Part shown: piece by piece, positions 23,752 through 32,559 of the stretch
Position numbering within the stretch: the first letter of the stretch is position 1
Layout: each line of letters opens with the position of its first letter
Origin: Nocardioides sp.
GTDB taxonomy: Bacteria; Actinomycetota; Actinomycetes; Propionibacteriales; Nocardioidaceae
Assembly (NCBI GenBank): GCA_017354415.1
Contig: JAFMQY010000013.1
Location: 1-38,730, forward strand
Direction of reading: 5' to 3'
Length of the DNA: 38,730 bases
Notes under the pieces: generated by a model
Seen by the model: the letters and a program-made list of their open reading frames with translations, nothing else
Told to the model about the DNA's origin: nothing
The model's database searches: none
Program-made: the position numbers and the translations under genes

Positions 23752-24309
23752 ATGGACCGCGTCGCGGAGGCGTTCGCGGCACTCCCCCGGGAAGGATTCC
23801 TGCCGCGGCAGCAGCAGCGGAGCGCGGCCTTCGACGGCCCGCTGCCGATTGGATGCGGCCAGACGAACTCCCAGCCGCGGACCGTCGAGGCGATGCTCCG
23901 GTTGCTGGACGTGAAGCCTGGCCACCGAGTGCTCGACGTCGGCTCGGGGTCGGGCTGGACGACAGCACTCCTCGCTCACCTGGTCGGTACGAGGGGACGC
24001 GTGTTCGGAGTCGAGCTCGAGCCCGAGCTGGTGGCCTTCGGCAGCGCCAACCTCGACCACTGCGGCCTCTCGTGGGCGAGCGTCCACGAGGCCATCCCGG
24101 GCGTGCTGGGCCTGCCCGGAGCCGCGCCGTACCACCGGATCCTGGTCTCAGCGATGGCCAGCGAGCTCCCGGACGAGCTGGTGACCCAGCTGCACACCGG
24201 AGGCGTGATGGTGATCCCCGTCAACGGCACGATGCTGCGGGTGTCCCGATCCATGCGGGACACGATGGTCACCCGGCACGGCTCTTACCGGTTCGTGCCT
24301 CTGCGCTGA
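23752..24309 (+). CDS. Protein-L-isoaspartate O-methyltransferase-like protein
   Basis: 185 residues. The Rossmann fold of SAM methyltransferases is clear: LDVGSGSGWTTALLAHLVG near residue 63 (motif I), preceded by the PIMT hallmark GCGQTNSQPRTVEAM near residue 35, and later LVSAMASELPDELVTQL. The family methylates isoaspartyl residues for protein repair using SAM. It is somewhat shorter than the usual 210 residues, lacking part of the C-terminal domain, so activity on damaged proteins is likely but not certain. Start at ATG 23752 (a GTG at 23749 precedes it). Confidence 0.8.
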   Translation: MDRVAEAFAALPREGFLPRQQQRSAAFDGPLPIGCGQTNSQPRTVEAMLRLLDVKPGHRVLDVGSGSGWTTALLAHLVGTRGRVFGVELEPELVAFGSANLDHCGLSWASVHEAIPGVLGLPGAAPYHRILVSAMASELPDELVTQLHTGGVMVIPVNGTMLRVSRSMRDTMVTRHGSYRFVPLR

Positions 24310-24383
24310 GCCGGCCGCCAGATTTCACGTCGTGTTCATGCTGCGTCACAGCGCTGCAAGATGACGTGGCCATGCTGTGGGAC

Positions 24384-24572
24384 ATGCCACGTCCGACTCA
24401 GCCCGAACCCCAGCCGCACACCGGATCCGAGCAGGATCGCGCCGCTGCTGCGCGTGACCGTGCCGACCGCACGGCCGGCGGTCTTTCGGAGCTGCTGGCG
24501 CGCCGTCCCGATCTCCGCGGAGTGCACGCCCCGGCGGACTGGCTCGACGACGCGATCCGCTGGTCCGTCTAG
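24384..24572 (+). CDS. Small hypothetical protein
   Basis: 62 residues from ATG 24384 (ATG 24372 is also possible) to TAG 24570-24572, ending 7 bp before the convergent acyl-CoA dehydrogenase gene. Codon third positions are GC-rich like the neighbours. The N-terminus is proline and glutamine rich and charged; the C-terminus, SELLARRPDLRGVHAPADW, is helical. No family recognised; the tight fit between genes and codon use are the only support. Confidence 0.45.
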   Translation: MPRPTQPEPQPHTGSEQDRAAAARDRADRTAGGLSELLARRPDLRGVHAPADWLDDAIRWSV

Positions 24573-24579
24573 GCGCCCC

Positions 24580-25740
24580 CTAGTAGCTCCTCGGCAGGCC
24601 GAGGGAGTGCATGGCGACGTAGTTCAGGATCATCTCCCGCGAGACCGGGGCGATCCGTCCCGCGCGGGTGGCCACGAGGAGGCCGGCCATCCCGTACTCC
24701 TGGGTGATCCCGTTCCCGCCGTGCGCCTGCACGGCGCGGTCGGCAGCGTCGCAGGCCGCCTCCGCGGCCGCGTACTTGGCCATGTTCGCCGCCTCGCCCG
24801 CCCCCGTGTCGTCGCCGGCGTCGTAGAGCGCGGCCGCCTTCTGGGTCATCAGGCGGGCCAGCTCGACCTCGATCTTGGACTGCGCGAGCGGGTGGGCGAC
24901 AGCTTGATGGGCACCGATCGGCCCTTGGAAGACAACCCGCTCCTTCGCGTACGTCGTGGCACGGTCCAGCGCGTACCGCGCCAGTCCGGTCGAGAACGAC
25001 GCGGCCATGATCCGCTCCGGGTTGAGCCCCGCGAAGAGCTGGACCAGACCGCCGTCCTCGTCGCCGACCAGCGTGTCCGCGGGCAGGCGTACGTCGTCGA
25101 TGAAGACCTGGAACTGCAACTCCGGGCTGACGATCTCCATCGGGATCCGTCGGTACTCGAACCCGTCAGCGTCCGTGGGAACCACGAACAGGACGGGCTT
25201 CACCTTGCCCGTGCGAGTGTCCTCGGTGCGGGCGACCACCAGCACGTTCTCGGCCTCGTCGACGCCGGAGATGAAGATCTTGCGCCCGTTCAACACCCAG
25301 CCGTCTCCGTCCCGCCGGGCTGTGGTCGAGATGTTGTGGGTGTTGGTGCCGGCGTCGGGCTCGGTGATCGCGAACGCCATCGTCGCGGTGCCGTCGCAGA
25401 TGCCAGGAAGCCAGCGCTGCTTCTGCTCGGCGGTGCCGTACCGGCTGATGATGGTCCCGCAGATCGCCGGGCTGACCACCATCAGCAGCAGCGGACAGCC
25501 TTGGGCAGCCAGCTCCTCGCACACCGCCGCGATGTCGCCGATGCCGCCCCCACCGCCGCCGTACTCCTCGGGGATGTTGATCCCCAGGTAGCCGTGACGC
25601 CCGATCTCGAGCCAGAGCTCGGTGGTCTTCTCGCCGGAACGGGCCTTCTCGGTGAACCACTCGCGCCCGTACTTGGACGCCAGCCTCGCGACCTCACGGC
25701 GCAGCGCCAAGCGCTCCTCGGACTCGGTGAACTCGGTCAT
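24580..25740 (-). CDS. Acyl-CoA dehydrogenase (last gene of the carboxylase operon)
   Basis: 386 residues of the flavin-dependent acyl-CoA dehydrogenase family: GYLGINIPEEYGGGG near residue 50, the FAD-binding segment AFAITEPDAGTNTHN near residue 122, and a C-terminal half with VQAHGGNGITQEYGM and ATRAGRIAPVSREMILNYVA. It would oxidise an acyl-CoA to the 2-enoyl-CoA with electrons to ETF. ATG 25740 overlaps the stop of the carboxylase alpha gene (ATGA). A second dehydrogenase in the operon suggests two oxidation steps or two chain types. Confidence 0.9.
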   Translation of the reverse strand: MTEFTESEERLALRREVARLASKYGREWFTEKARSGEKTTELWLEIGRHGYLGINIPEEYGGGGGGIGDIAAVCEELAAQGCPLLLMVVSPAICGTIISRYGTAEQKQRWLPGICDGTATMAFAITEPDAGTNTHNISTTARRDGDGWVLNGRKIFISGVDEAENVLVVARTEDTRTGKVKPVLFVVPTDADGFEYRRIPMEIVSPELQFQVFIDDVRLPADTLVGDEDGGLVQLFAGLNPERIMAASFSTGLARYALDRATTYAKERVVFQGPIGAHQAVAHPLAQSKIEVELARLMTQKAAALYDAGDDTGAGEAANMAKYAAAEAACDAADRAVQAHGGNGITQEYGMAGLLVATRAGRIAPVSREMILNYVAMHSLGLPRSY

Positions 25741-27707
25741 GACTCCTCAGTTCCTTCGTGGGTCGGGCTGTCGGGCTCGTCCGCGGCGACCACGGCGAGC
25801 ACCTCCCCGGCGGCCACCTGGTCGCCGGGCTGCGCGGACAGGACGGTGACCGTGCCGGCGTGGGGCGCCGACACAGTGTGCTGCATCTTCATGGCCTCGA
25901 GGACGAGCACCGTGGCGCCCGCTGCGACCTCGTCGCCCTTCGCGACCGCGACCGACACGACCGTGCCGGGCATCGGCGCGAGCAGCGAACCGCTCGCCAC
26001 GACGTCGGCGGGGTCGGTGAAACGGGGGAAGACGCTCAGCGTGACGTGGCCGGTCGGGGAGTCGACGTCGACCCTCTCGCCGTGCATCGCGACGTCGTAC
26101 GTCGTCGCGACGCCGTCGCACTCGAGAGTGACCTGTTCGGGGCCGGCGGAGACGACGGTGAGCCCGTCCACCGCATATCCGTCACGCCCGCCGTACCACT
26201 CGACGGTGATCGGGTCGTCCGCCTGAGAGGAGCCCCTCGTGGCCTGTGACGCCGACGACCAGGACCGGAAATGGGTGACCTGAGGCCTGGAGACGACGTT
26301 TCGCCACGCGACCGGGACGCCCTGCTGGACGGTACGGGCGACGCGGGCGCGCTCGGCCAGGGCGAGCGCGGCGGCCACCGGGTGCTGGCCGGTGGGCTGA
26401 GAGGTGACCGGTGGGTGTTCGTCCAAGAACGCCGTGCTGATCTCCCCGGACAGGAACTCCTCGGTGTCCAGAAGGTCGGCCAGCTGGACGCGGTTGGTCA
26501 CCAGACCGTGGATCCGCGTGCGCCTGAGGACTCCAGCCAGCGTGCGCGCGGCCTGCTCGCGCGTAGCCGCGTGTACGACGAGCTTGGCCAGCATCGCGTC
26601 GTAGAACGTCGACACCTCGTTGCCCGCTACGAAGCCGGCGTCGACACGAAGACCCGGCGCGTCGGGGATGTCGAACGCCGTCAGCGTCCCGCTCTGCGGG
26701 TGGTAGCCCCCCGCCGGGTCCTCGGCGTACAACCGGGCCTCGATCGCGTGCCCGGACGGGGCGCGCGCAGGGAACACCGGCCGCCCTTCCGCCACGGCGA
26801 TCTGGAGGGCGACGAGGTCGACGCCGTGCGCCTCCTCGGTGATGGGGTGCTCCACCTGCAGCCGGGTGTTCATCTCGAGGAAGAAGAATCGGTCTGCGCC
26901 GGCGTCGTAGAGGAACTCCACCGTGCCGGCACCGACGTATCCAACGGCAGCGGCAGCGTGACGGGCCGCGATGTGGAGTGCCTCGCGCGTGGCGGTGGGC
27001 AGACGGGGTGCCGGGGTCTCCTCGACCACCTTCTGGTGCCGACGCTGGAGCGAGCAGTCACGCTCGCCGAACACCTCGATGGTGCCGAGCTGGTCACCCA
27101 CGACCTGTACCTCGACGTGGCGGCCGCGCTCGACATACGGCTCGAGGAAGACCGTGCCGTCGCCGAACGCAGCCTCGGCCTCGGCGCGCGCCGCCGCGAT
27201 CTCGTCCTCGAGCCTGGCGATGTCGCGCACGACCCGCATGCCGCGGCCACCACCGCCGGCCGACGCCTTCACGAGCACCGGCAGGTCGTCGGCCGTCACC
27301 GGGTCGGGTGTCTCCAGCACGGGTACGCCGGCCTGCCGCACGAGCTCCTTGGCGCGCAGCTTCGAGCCCATCGCCTCGATGGACTCCGGGGTCGGTCCGA
27401 CCCAGGTCAGGCCCGCGTCGACGACCGCGCGGGCGAAGGTGGCGTTCTCGGACAGGAAGCCGTAGCCGGGATGGACGGCGTCCGCGCCCGAGCGTCGTGC
27501 CGCGTCGATGAGCCGGTCGATCCGGAGGTAGGTGTCCGCCGGTGCGTACCCGGGAAGCCGCACGGAGGCGTCGGCCTCTCGGACGTACGGCAGCTCTCGG
27601 TCGGCGTCGGAGTGGACGGCGACGGTGCCGATGCCGAGGTCGCGACACGTGCGGAAGACCCGGGAGGCGATCTCGGCCCGGTTGGCAACGAGGAGTCGGC
27701 GGATCAC
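25737..27707 (-). CDS. Acyl-CoA carboxylase alpha subunit (biotin carboxylase + biotin carrier)
   Basis: 656 residues. Domains in order: biotin carboxylase with N-terminal LLVANRAEIASRVFRTC, ATP-grasp loop KASAGGGGRGMRVV near 155, and EMNTRLQVEHPITEE near 285; then a linker; then a biotinyl carrier with the biotin-accepting lysine in VLEAMKMQHTV near 610. It carboxylates biotin with ATP and bicarbonate; the partner beta subunit follows the same operon. GTG 27707 overlaps that gene's stop (GTGA). The linker contains the residues GSSQADDP encoded by the R1 repeat at 26207. Confidence 0.92.
   Translation of the reverse strand: MIRRLLVANRAEIASRVFRTCRDLGIGTVAVHSDADRELPYVREADASVRLPGYAPADTYLRIDRLIDAARRSGADAVHPGYGFLSENATFARAVVDAGLTWVGPTPESIEAMGSKLRAKELVRQAGVPVLETPDPVTADDLPVLVKASAGGGGRGMRVVRDIARLEDEIAAARAEAEAAFGDGTVFLEPYVERGRHVEVQVVGDQLGTIEVFGERDCSLQRRHQKVVEETPAPRLPTATREALHIAARHAAAAVGYVGAGTVEFLYDAGADRFFFLEMNTRLQVEHPITEEAHGVDLVALQIAVAEGRPVFPARAPSGHAIEARLYAEDPAGGYHPQSGTLTAFDIPDAPGLRVDAGFVAGNEVSTFYDAMLAKLVVHAATREQAARTLAGVLRRTRIHGLVTNRVQLADLLDTEEFLSGEISTAFLDEHPPVTSQPTGQHPVAAALALAERARVARTVQQGVPVAWRNVVSRPQVTHFRSWSSASQATRGSSQADDPITVEWYGGRDGYAVDGLTVVSAGPEQVTLECDGVATTYDVAMHGERVDVDSPTGHVTLSVFPRFTDPADVVASGSLLAPMPGTVVSVAVAKGDEVAAGATVLVLEAMKMQHTVSAPHAGTVTVLSAQPGDQVAAGEVLAVVAADEPDSPTHEGTEES
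26207..26227. repeat. Partial R1 repeat inside the carboxylase alpha gene
   Basis: A 21-base stretch (starting TGATCGGGTCG, ending CGCCTGAG) is identical to 5539-5559 in R1 copy 3. Only one arm is intact; the other, at about 26241-26250, is degenerate (GCCGACGACC). It is translated on the minus strand in frame. Confidence 0.75.
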
Positions 27708-29314
27708 GTTCGGAACACCCCGTAGCCACGGGCGCCTTCGAACGGCGCGTTCTCGATGACCGAGAGGCAGATGGCCAGGACGGTGCGGGTGTCCCGCGGG
27801 TCGATCACACCGTCGTCGTAGAGCATCCCGGAGAGGAAGAACGGCAGGCTCTGCTCCTCCACGCTCGCCTCGACGAACGCGCGCATCTCCGCGTCGCCCT
27901 TCTCGTCGTACGCCTGACCGCGTGCCTCGGCCGCCGCCCGCGCGACGATCGAGAGGACGCCCGCGAGCTGCGCGGGCCCCATCACCGCGGCCTTGGCGCT
28001 CGGCCAGGTGAACAGGAAACGGGGGTCGTAGGCACGTCCGTTCATGCCGTAGTTCCCCGCGCCGTACGACGCGCCCATGATCACGCTCAGGTGCGGAACC
28101 GTGCTGTTGCTGACGGCGTTGATCATCTGGGCGCCGTACTTGATGATGCCGCCCTGCTCGTACTCGGCGCCGACCATGTAGCCCGTCGTGTTGTGCAGGA
28201 ACAGCAGGGGCGTGTCGGCCTGATTGGCGAGCTGGATGAACTGCGTCGCCTTCTGCGCTTCCTCGCTGAACAGCACCCCCTGGGCGTTGGCCAGGATGCC
28301 GATGGGGCGGCCATGGATCCTGGCCCAGCCGGTCACCAGCGACGAGCCGTAGAGAGGCTTGAACTCGTCGAACGGCCGGGCGTTGCCCGGACCCGTGCCG
28401 TCACAGATCCGGACGATCACCTCGCGGGGGTCGAACGGCTCCCTGAGGTCGTTCGGGATCAGGTCGAGCAGACCCTCGACGTCCTCGTCCGGGTCTGCCC
28501 AGGGCTTCGAAGCGCTCGAGACCACGAGTGGAACCGACTCCGGCCGCGTCTTGCGTCGGTTGAGCCGCGCGACGATCCGGCGCCCGATCCGGATCGCGTC
28601 GAGCTCGTCCTCCGCCAGGTAGTCGGCCAGGCCGGAGATGCGCGCGTGCATGTCCGCGCCTCCGAGTGACTCGTCGTCAGCCTCCTCACCGGTGGCCATC
28701 TTGACGAGAGGCGGGCCACCCAGGAACACCTTTGCCTGCCCCTTCACCATCACGGTGTAGTCCGACATCCCGGGGACGTAGGCGCCTCCGGCTGTGGAAT
28801 TGCCGAACACGAGCGCGACTGTGGGCTGTTTGCGGGCCGAAGCGCGGGTCAGGTCGCGGAAGAGCTTGCCGCCCGGGATGAAGATCTCCTTCTGGGTCGG
28901 TAGGTCCGCGCCCCCGGACTCGACCATCGAGATCGTGGGCAGATGGTTCTCCTCGGCGATCTGCGCCGCACGGAAGATCTTCTTCACCGTCCACGGATTG
29001 CTCGCGCCGCCCTTGACGCTGGGGTCGTTCGCGGTGATCAGGCACTCCACGCCCTCGACGACCCCGATCCCGGTGACCACACTCGCCCCGACCGTGAAGT
29101 CGGAGCCCCAGCCGGCGAGCGGGGAGAGCTCGAGGAACGCCGAGCCGGGGTCGACGAGCAGCTCGATCCGCTCCCGCGGCAGGAGCTTCCCGCGGGCGTG
29201 GTGCCGCTCGACGTACGTGGGTCCTCCGCCAGCGACCGCCTTGGCGATCTCGGCCTCCAGGTCCGCGATCTTGGCCAGCATCGCTTCCCGGTTCGGGCTG
29301 ACGTCGGTCGTCAC
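27704..29314 (-). CDS. Acyl-CoA carboxyltransferase beta subunit
   Basis: 536 residues of the carboxyltransferase family: ARGKLLPRERIELLVDPGS near residue 35, and the acyl-CoA and biotin segments TVALVFGNSTAGGAYVPGMS, LFLHNTTGYMVGAEYE and PHLSVIMGASYGAGNYGM, which are the known substrate-site elements. The order of motifs is that of methylcrotonyl-CoA or geranyl-CoA carboxylase beta. Together with the alpha subunit it would carboxylate a branched enoyl-CoA. GTG 29314 overlaps the SRPBCC stop by 4 bases. The choice between methylcrotonyl, geranyl or another substrate cannot be made from sequence alone. Confidence 0.9.
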   Translation of the reverse strand: MTTDVSPNREAMLAKIADLEAEIAKAVAGGGPTYVERHHARGKLLPRERIELLVDPGSAFLELSPLAGWGSDFTVGASVVTGIGVVEGVECLITANDPSVKGGASNPWTVKKIFRAAQIAEENHLPTISMVESGGADLPTQKEIFIPGGKLFRDLTRASARKQPTVALVFGNSTAGGAYVPGMSDYTVMVKGQAKVFLGGPPLVKMATGEEADDESLGGADMHARISGLADYLAEDELDAIRIGRRIVARLNRRKTRPESVPLVVSSASKPWADPDEDVEGLLDLIPNDLREPFDPREVIVRICDGTGPGNARPFDEFKPLYGSSLVTGWARIHGRPIGILANAQGVLFSEEAQKATQFIQLANQADTPLLFLHNTTGYMVGAEYEQGGIIKYGAQMINAVSNSTVPHLSVIMGASYGAGNYGMNGRAYDPRFLFTWPSAKAAVMGPAQLAGVLSIVARAAAEARGQAYDEKGDAEMRAFVEASVEEQSLPFFLSGMLYDDGVIDPRDTRTVLAICLSVIENAPFEGARGYGVFRT

Positions 29315-29787
29315 GACTCGAGCACCGCCTTCATCCGCTCGAGGGTGGTGCGCATACCCCGCTCGTTGGTACGACCTCGCAGAGGTCCGAGCACGGTCCA
29401 GTAGACCCGCATCGGCAACGACGGCTCGAGCCGGAAGTACTCGGTGACCTCGGTGCCGTCCCCGTCGGCCTCGAGCCGGTAACCCCAGTTGTTGAGCGTC
29501 ATGTCGTCGGAGCCGACGGCGAACTCGAAGACCTCGTTCGGCACGCATGCAGTGACCTGGCAGGGCGACCAGTACGTCGGGCCCACGCCGTTGCGCTTGA
29601 CATGCCCCTTGAACGACGCCCCCACCTCAGGCCCGGTCGAGCCGCGGGTCCACCGCGCGTCGAAGGTCTCCGGCGAGAACTCTCCGATCCGGGTCACGTC
29701 GCTGACCAGCGCCCAGACCTGGTCCGGCGGGGCGTCGATGTGCACCGACACCTCCCCGCGAGGGGGCCTCACGAACGGGACCGTCAT
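29311..29787 (-). CDS. SRPBCC (START-like) family protein
   Basis: 158 residues with the START/polyketide-cyclase fold pattern: N-terminal VSVHIDAPPDQVWALVSDVT, then ETFDARWTRG, and a C-terminal long helix ending in ERMKAVLES. The fold has a hydrophobic pocket that binds lipids or aromatic compounds. Start ATG 29787 overlaps the stop of the dehydrogenase gene (ATGA). In this operon it might bind or chaperone a hydrophobic acyl intermediate; that is an inference. Confidence 0.75.
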   Translation of the reverse strand: MTVPFVRPPRGEVSVHIDAPPDQVWALVSDVTRIGEFSPETFDARWTRGSTGPEVGASFKGHVKRNGVGPTYWSPCQVTACVPNEVFEFAVGSDDMTLNNWGYRLEADGDGTEVTEYFRLEPSLPMRVYWTVLGPLRGRTNERGMRTTLERMKAVLES

Positions 29788-30944
29788 GGCACGTACCCCA
29801 GCAACCGGGCGGCGAGGTCGGTCAGCACCTCGGTCGCGCCCCCTCCGATCGGCAGGATCCGGGCGTCGCGGTAGTGCCGCTCCACCTCGGTCCCGTGCAG
29901 ATAGCCCGCGCCACCGTGCAGCTGCACGGCTTGGTCGCAGACGTACGCCGCGCACTCGACCGCCGTCTGCTTGGCCAGGCACGCCTCCGCGACGACGGCT
30001 TCACCGGCGACGTGCCTGCGGGCGACCTCGTGCGTGTACGCGCGCGCCACCTCGACCTGGCGTCGCATCTCGACCAGCCGCTGGCGCACCACCTGGTTGG
30101 CGAGCAACGTCCGGCCGAACGTCTCGCGCTCGTGGCAGTACGCCGTCGTCAGGGCCAGGCTGCGGGCCGCGATCCCGTATCCGTGCACGGCCAGCGCGAT
30201 CCTCTCCACCACGAACTGCTCGGCGATCTGGGCGAACCCCGTGTTCTCCTGGCCGACGAGGTTCCGCGCGGGCACCCGGACGCCCGCGAAGCCGAGCTCG
30301 GCGGTGTCGGAGCAGTGCCACCCCATCTTCGACAGCGACCGGTCGACCGTGAACCCGGGCGCCCCCTTCTCCACCACGAGCAGCGAGATGCCGGCATGAC
30401 CGGGACCCCCGGTCCGCACGGCAGTGGTCACGAAGTCGGCACGCACCCCGCTGGTGATGAAGGTCTTGGCCCCGTTCACGACGTACTCGCCCTCGTCGCG
30501 TCGCGCGGTCGTCCGGATCCCGGCGACGTCGGATCCGCCGCCGGGCTCGGTCACGGCAAGGCTGCCGATGATCTCCCCGGCTAGCGTCGGCCGCACGAAC
30601 CGGTCGACCAGGTCCGCGTTCCCACTCGCCGCGAGGTGAGGAAGCGCGATGCCGGACGTGAACAGGGCCGCCATCAGGCCGCTGGACGCACCCTCCTCGA
30701 ACATCCCCTCCATCACCGTGATGCTGTCGAGCAGGTCACCGCCCTCGCCGCCGACCTCGACCGGGAACGCGACCCCGAGCAGTCCCTGCTTCGCCGCCTT
30801 CGCGTGGAGCTCCCATGGCACCTCACCGGCGTCCTCCCACTCCTGGAGGTACGGCGCCACCTCGCGCCGGGTGAACTCCCGCGCCACGTCGCGCAGCGCC
30901 TCGCGCTCGGGGTTCACGGGCCGGCCTCCGGCAGGGACGGTCAC
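29784..30944 (-). CDS. Acyl-CoA dehydrogenase (first in the operon)
   Basis: 386 residues: LLGVAFPVEVGGEGGD near residue 50, FAD segment SLAVTEPGGGSDVAGI near residue 118, and VQLHGGAGYLHGTEVERHY then DARILPIGGGATEVLTDL at the C-terminus. It belongs to the citronellyl-CoA/isovaleryl-type acyl-CoA dehydrogenases by overall pattern and position next to carboxylase subunits. GTG 30944 overlaps the stop of the AtuA C-terminal gene (GTGA). It differs clearly from the second dehydrogenase at 24580. Confidence 0.88.
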   Translation of the reverse strand: MTVPAGGRPVNPEREALRDVAREFTRREVAPYLQEWEDAGEVPWELHAKAAKQGLLGVAFPVEVGGEGGDLLDSITVMEGMFEEGASSGLMAALFTSGIALPHLAASGNADLVDRFVRPTLAGEIIGSLAVTEPGGGSDVAGIRTTARRDEGEYVVNGAKTFITSGVRADFVTTAVRTGGPGHAGISLLVVEKGAPGFTVDRSLSKMGWHCSDTAELGFAGVRVPARNLVGQENTGFAQIAEQFVVERIALAVHGYGIAARSLALTTAYCHERETFGRTLLANQVVRQRLVEMRRQVEVARAYTHEVARRHVAGEAVVAEACLAKQTAVECAAYVCDQAVQLHGGAGYLHGTEVERHYRDARILPIGGGATEVLTDLAARLLGYVP

Positions 30945-31285
30945 AGCAACTCCTCCGGGATCTCGACGAAGCGCGACCGAGCCCACTCCCCGAGCCCCTT
31001 CGCCTGGGGGTCGAAGCGCGTGGATGCGGCGACCCCGCGACCGAGCAGCCCTCGAAGCACGACGTTCACACCACCGAGGTTGGGCAGGGCGAACACCCCG
31101 ACGTCGAGGTCCTTCGCCTCGGGCAGGAGCGTCCGCACGAAGTCCGACGTCACGAGGTCGAGCAGCCACCGCACGCGCGCGTCGTACGACGGGTGCCCGT
31201 CGTGGGCGACCCAGAGCCCGAGGTTGGCGTCGCCGCCCTTGTCGCCCGATCGGGCGTGGACGAACGTGCCGAGCGGCGCCCTCAT
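30941..31285 (-). CDS. AtuA C-terminal domain as separate small protein
   Basis: 114 residues. LGTFVHARSGDKGGDANLGL near the N-terminus and NLGGVNVVLRGLLGRGVA near residue 80 match the C-terminal domain of AtuA-family proteins, which in many organisms is fused to the larger domain. Here it is a separate ORF (ATG 31285) overlapping the AtuA stop by 4 bases, so the two products are probably made in equal amounts and associate. The AtuA function is unknown although needed for acyclic terpene use in Pseudomonas. Confidence 0.8.
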   Translation of the reverse strand: MRAPLGTFVHARSGDKGGDANLGLWVAHDGHPSYDARVRWLLDLVTSDFVRTLLPEAKDLDVGVFALPNLGGVNVVLRGLLGRGVAASTRFDPQAKGLGEWARSRFVEIPEELL

Positions 31286-32559
31286 GACACGACCTCGGTC
31301 CGGCCGTCCGCGTGGTGCACGGTGTGGCTCACAGCGGACCGGTCGACGTACTCGGCCCGGTAGACGCCGTAGGGCGTCCCGTTGCCGGGCGCCGTCATCG
31401 TGAAGCCCGGGTACGACGCGAGGGCGAGCTCGACCGCGGCGTTGCTGAACGCGCGGCCGACCGGGTCCGGCGACGGGTCCTGGACCGTGCACCGGAGCAG
31501 CGTCGACGCCCCCTCCTCGCTGTCGGCGTCGACCGGCGGCAGGGCGCCGAGGGTCCAGGTGACCGAGGACGCGGTCAGCCGCGGCTCGAGCTGCGCGCGC
31601 GCCCACGCGGCCTTCTCCTCGACGTCGAGGCCGGTCAGCACCAGCTCGACGGAGTTCCGGTAGCCCCCCAGCTCGTTCACGCCGACCTTGAGCTGCACGG
31701 GCGGCTTTGACCCGCGCACTCCGGAGATCCGCACCCGGTCCGGGCCGTCGTCGGAGAGCTGGATGCTGTCCAGGTGTGTCGTGACGTCGGGGCCGAGGTA
31801 GCAGGTCGACTGCACCTCGTACATCAGCTGCGCCGTCACGGTGTCGACGCTCACCACGCCACCGGTGCCGTCGTGCTTGGTGATCACCGACGAACCGTCC
31901 GCGTGCACCTCGGCAAGCGGGAACCCCAGTGGTTGAGCTGTTCTCGCCATCGAGAGGAAGCCGGAGAAGTTCCCGCCGGTCGCCTGCGACCCGCACTCCA
32001 GCACGTGCCCGGCGACCACCGCGCCCGCCAGTGCGTCGTACGCCGTGGGCTCCCAGCCGAAGTGGGCGACCGCCGGGCCGACCACCAGGGAGGCGTCCGT
32101 GACCCTCCCGGTGACGACGACGTCCGCCCCGGACCGCAGTGCGGCGGCGATGCCGAAGCCGCCGAGGTAGGCGTTGGCGGTGAGCGCGCCGTCCCACCCG
32201 AGGGCGCGCACGTCGTCGCCGTCGACGTAGGCGACGCTCGGTGAGAGGCCCAACCCGGCCGCGACCTCGACCACTCGCGCGGCCAGGCCCGCGGGGCTGA
32301 GGCCACCGGCGTTGCTGACGATCCGCACACCTGCTTCGAGCGCGAGACCGAGGCAGTCCTCGAGCTGGCGGACGAAGGTGCGCGCGTACCCGAGTGAGGC
32401 GTCCTTGAGCTGGTCGCGGCCGAGGATCAGCATGGTCAGCTCGGCGAGGTAGTCGCCGGACAGCACGTCGAGCGGGCCGCCCTCGAGCATCTCCCGCATC
32501 GCCGAGATGCGGTCGCCGTAGAAGCCGGAGCAGTTCCCGATCCGCAGCGCGTCAGGCAT
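31282..32559 (-). CDS. AtuA-like protein, large domain (DUF1446)
   Basis: 425 residues, matching the N-terminal part of AtuA (acyclic terpene utilisation) proteins: N-terminal RIGNCSGFYGDRISAM, then GDYLAELTMLILGRDQL, VVVTGRVTDASLVVGPAV and VLECGSQATGGNFSGF. The reaction is not established; gene neighbours in many bacteria are acyl-CoA carboxylases for isoprenoid or related acids. ATG 32559 overlaps the previous gene by 8 bases. Its C-terminal domain is encoded by the next gene. Confidence 0.85.
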   Translation of the reverse strand: MPDALRIGNCSGFYGDRISAMREMLEGGPLDVLSGDYLAELTMLILGRDQLKDASLGYARTFVRQLEDCLGLALEAGVRIVSNAGGLSPAGLAARVVEVAAGLGLSPSVAYVDGDDVRALGWDGALTANAYLGGFGIAAALRSGADVVVTGRVTDASLVVGPAVAHFGWEPTAYDALAGAVVAGHVLECGSQATGGNFSGFLSMARTAQPLGFPLAEVHADGSSVITKHDGTGGVVSVDTVTAQLMYEVQSTCYLGPDVTTHLDSIQLSDDGPDRVRISGVRGSKPPVQLKVGVNELGGYRNSVELVLTGLDVEEKAAWARAQLEPRLTASSVTWTLGALPPVDADSEEGASTLLRCTVQDPSPDPVGRAFSNAAVELALASYPGFTMTAPGNGTPYGVYRAEYVDRSAVSHTVHHADGRTEVVS

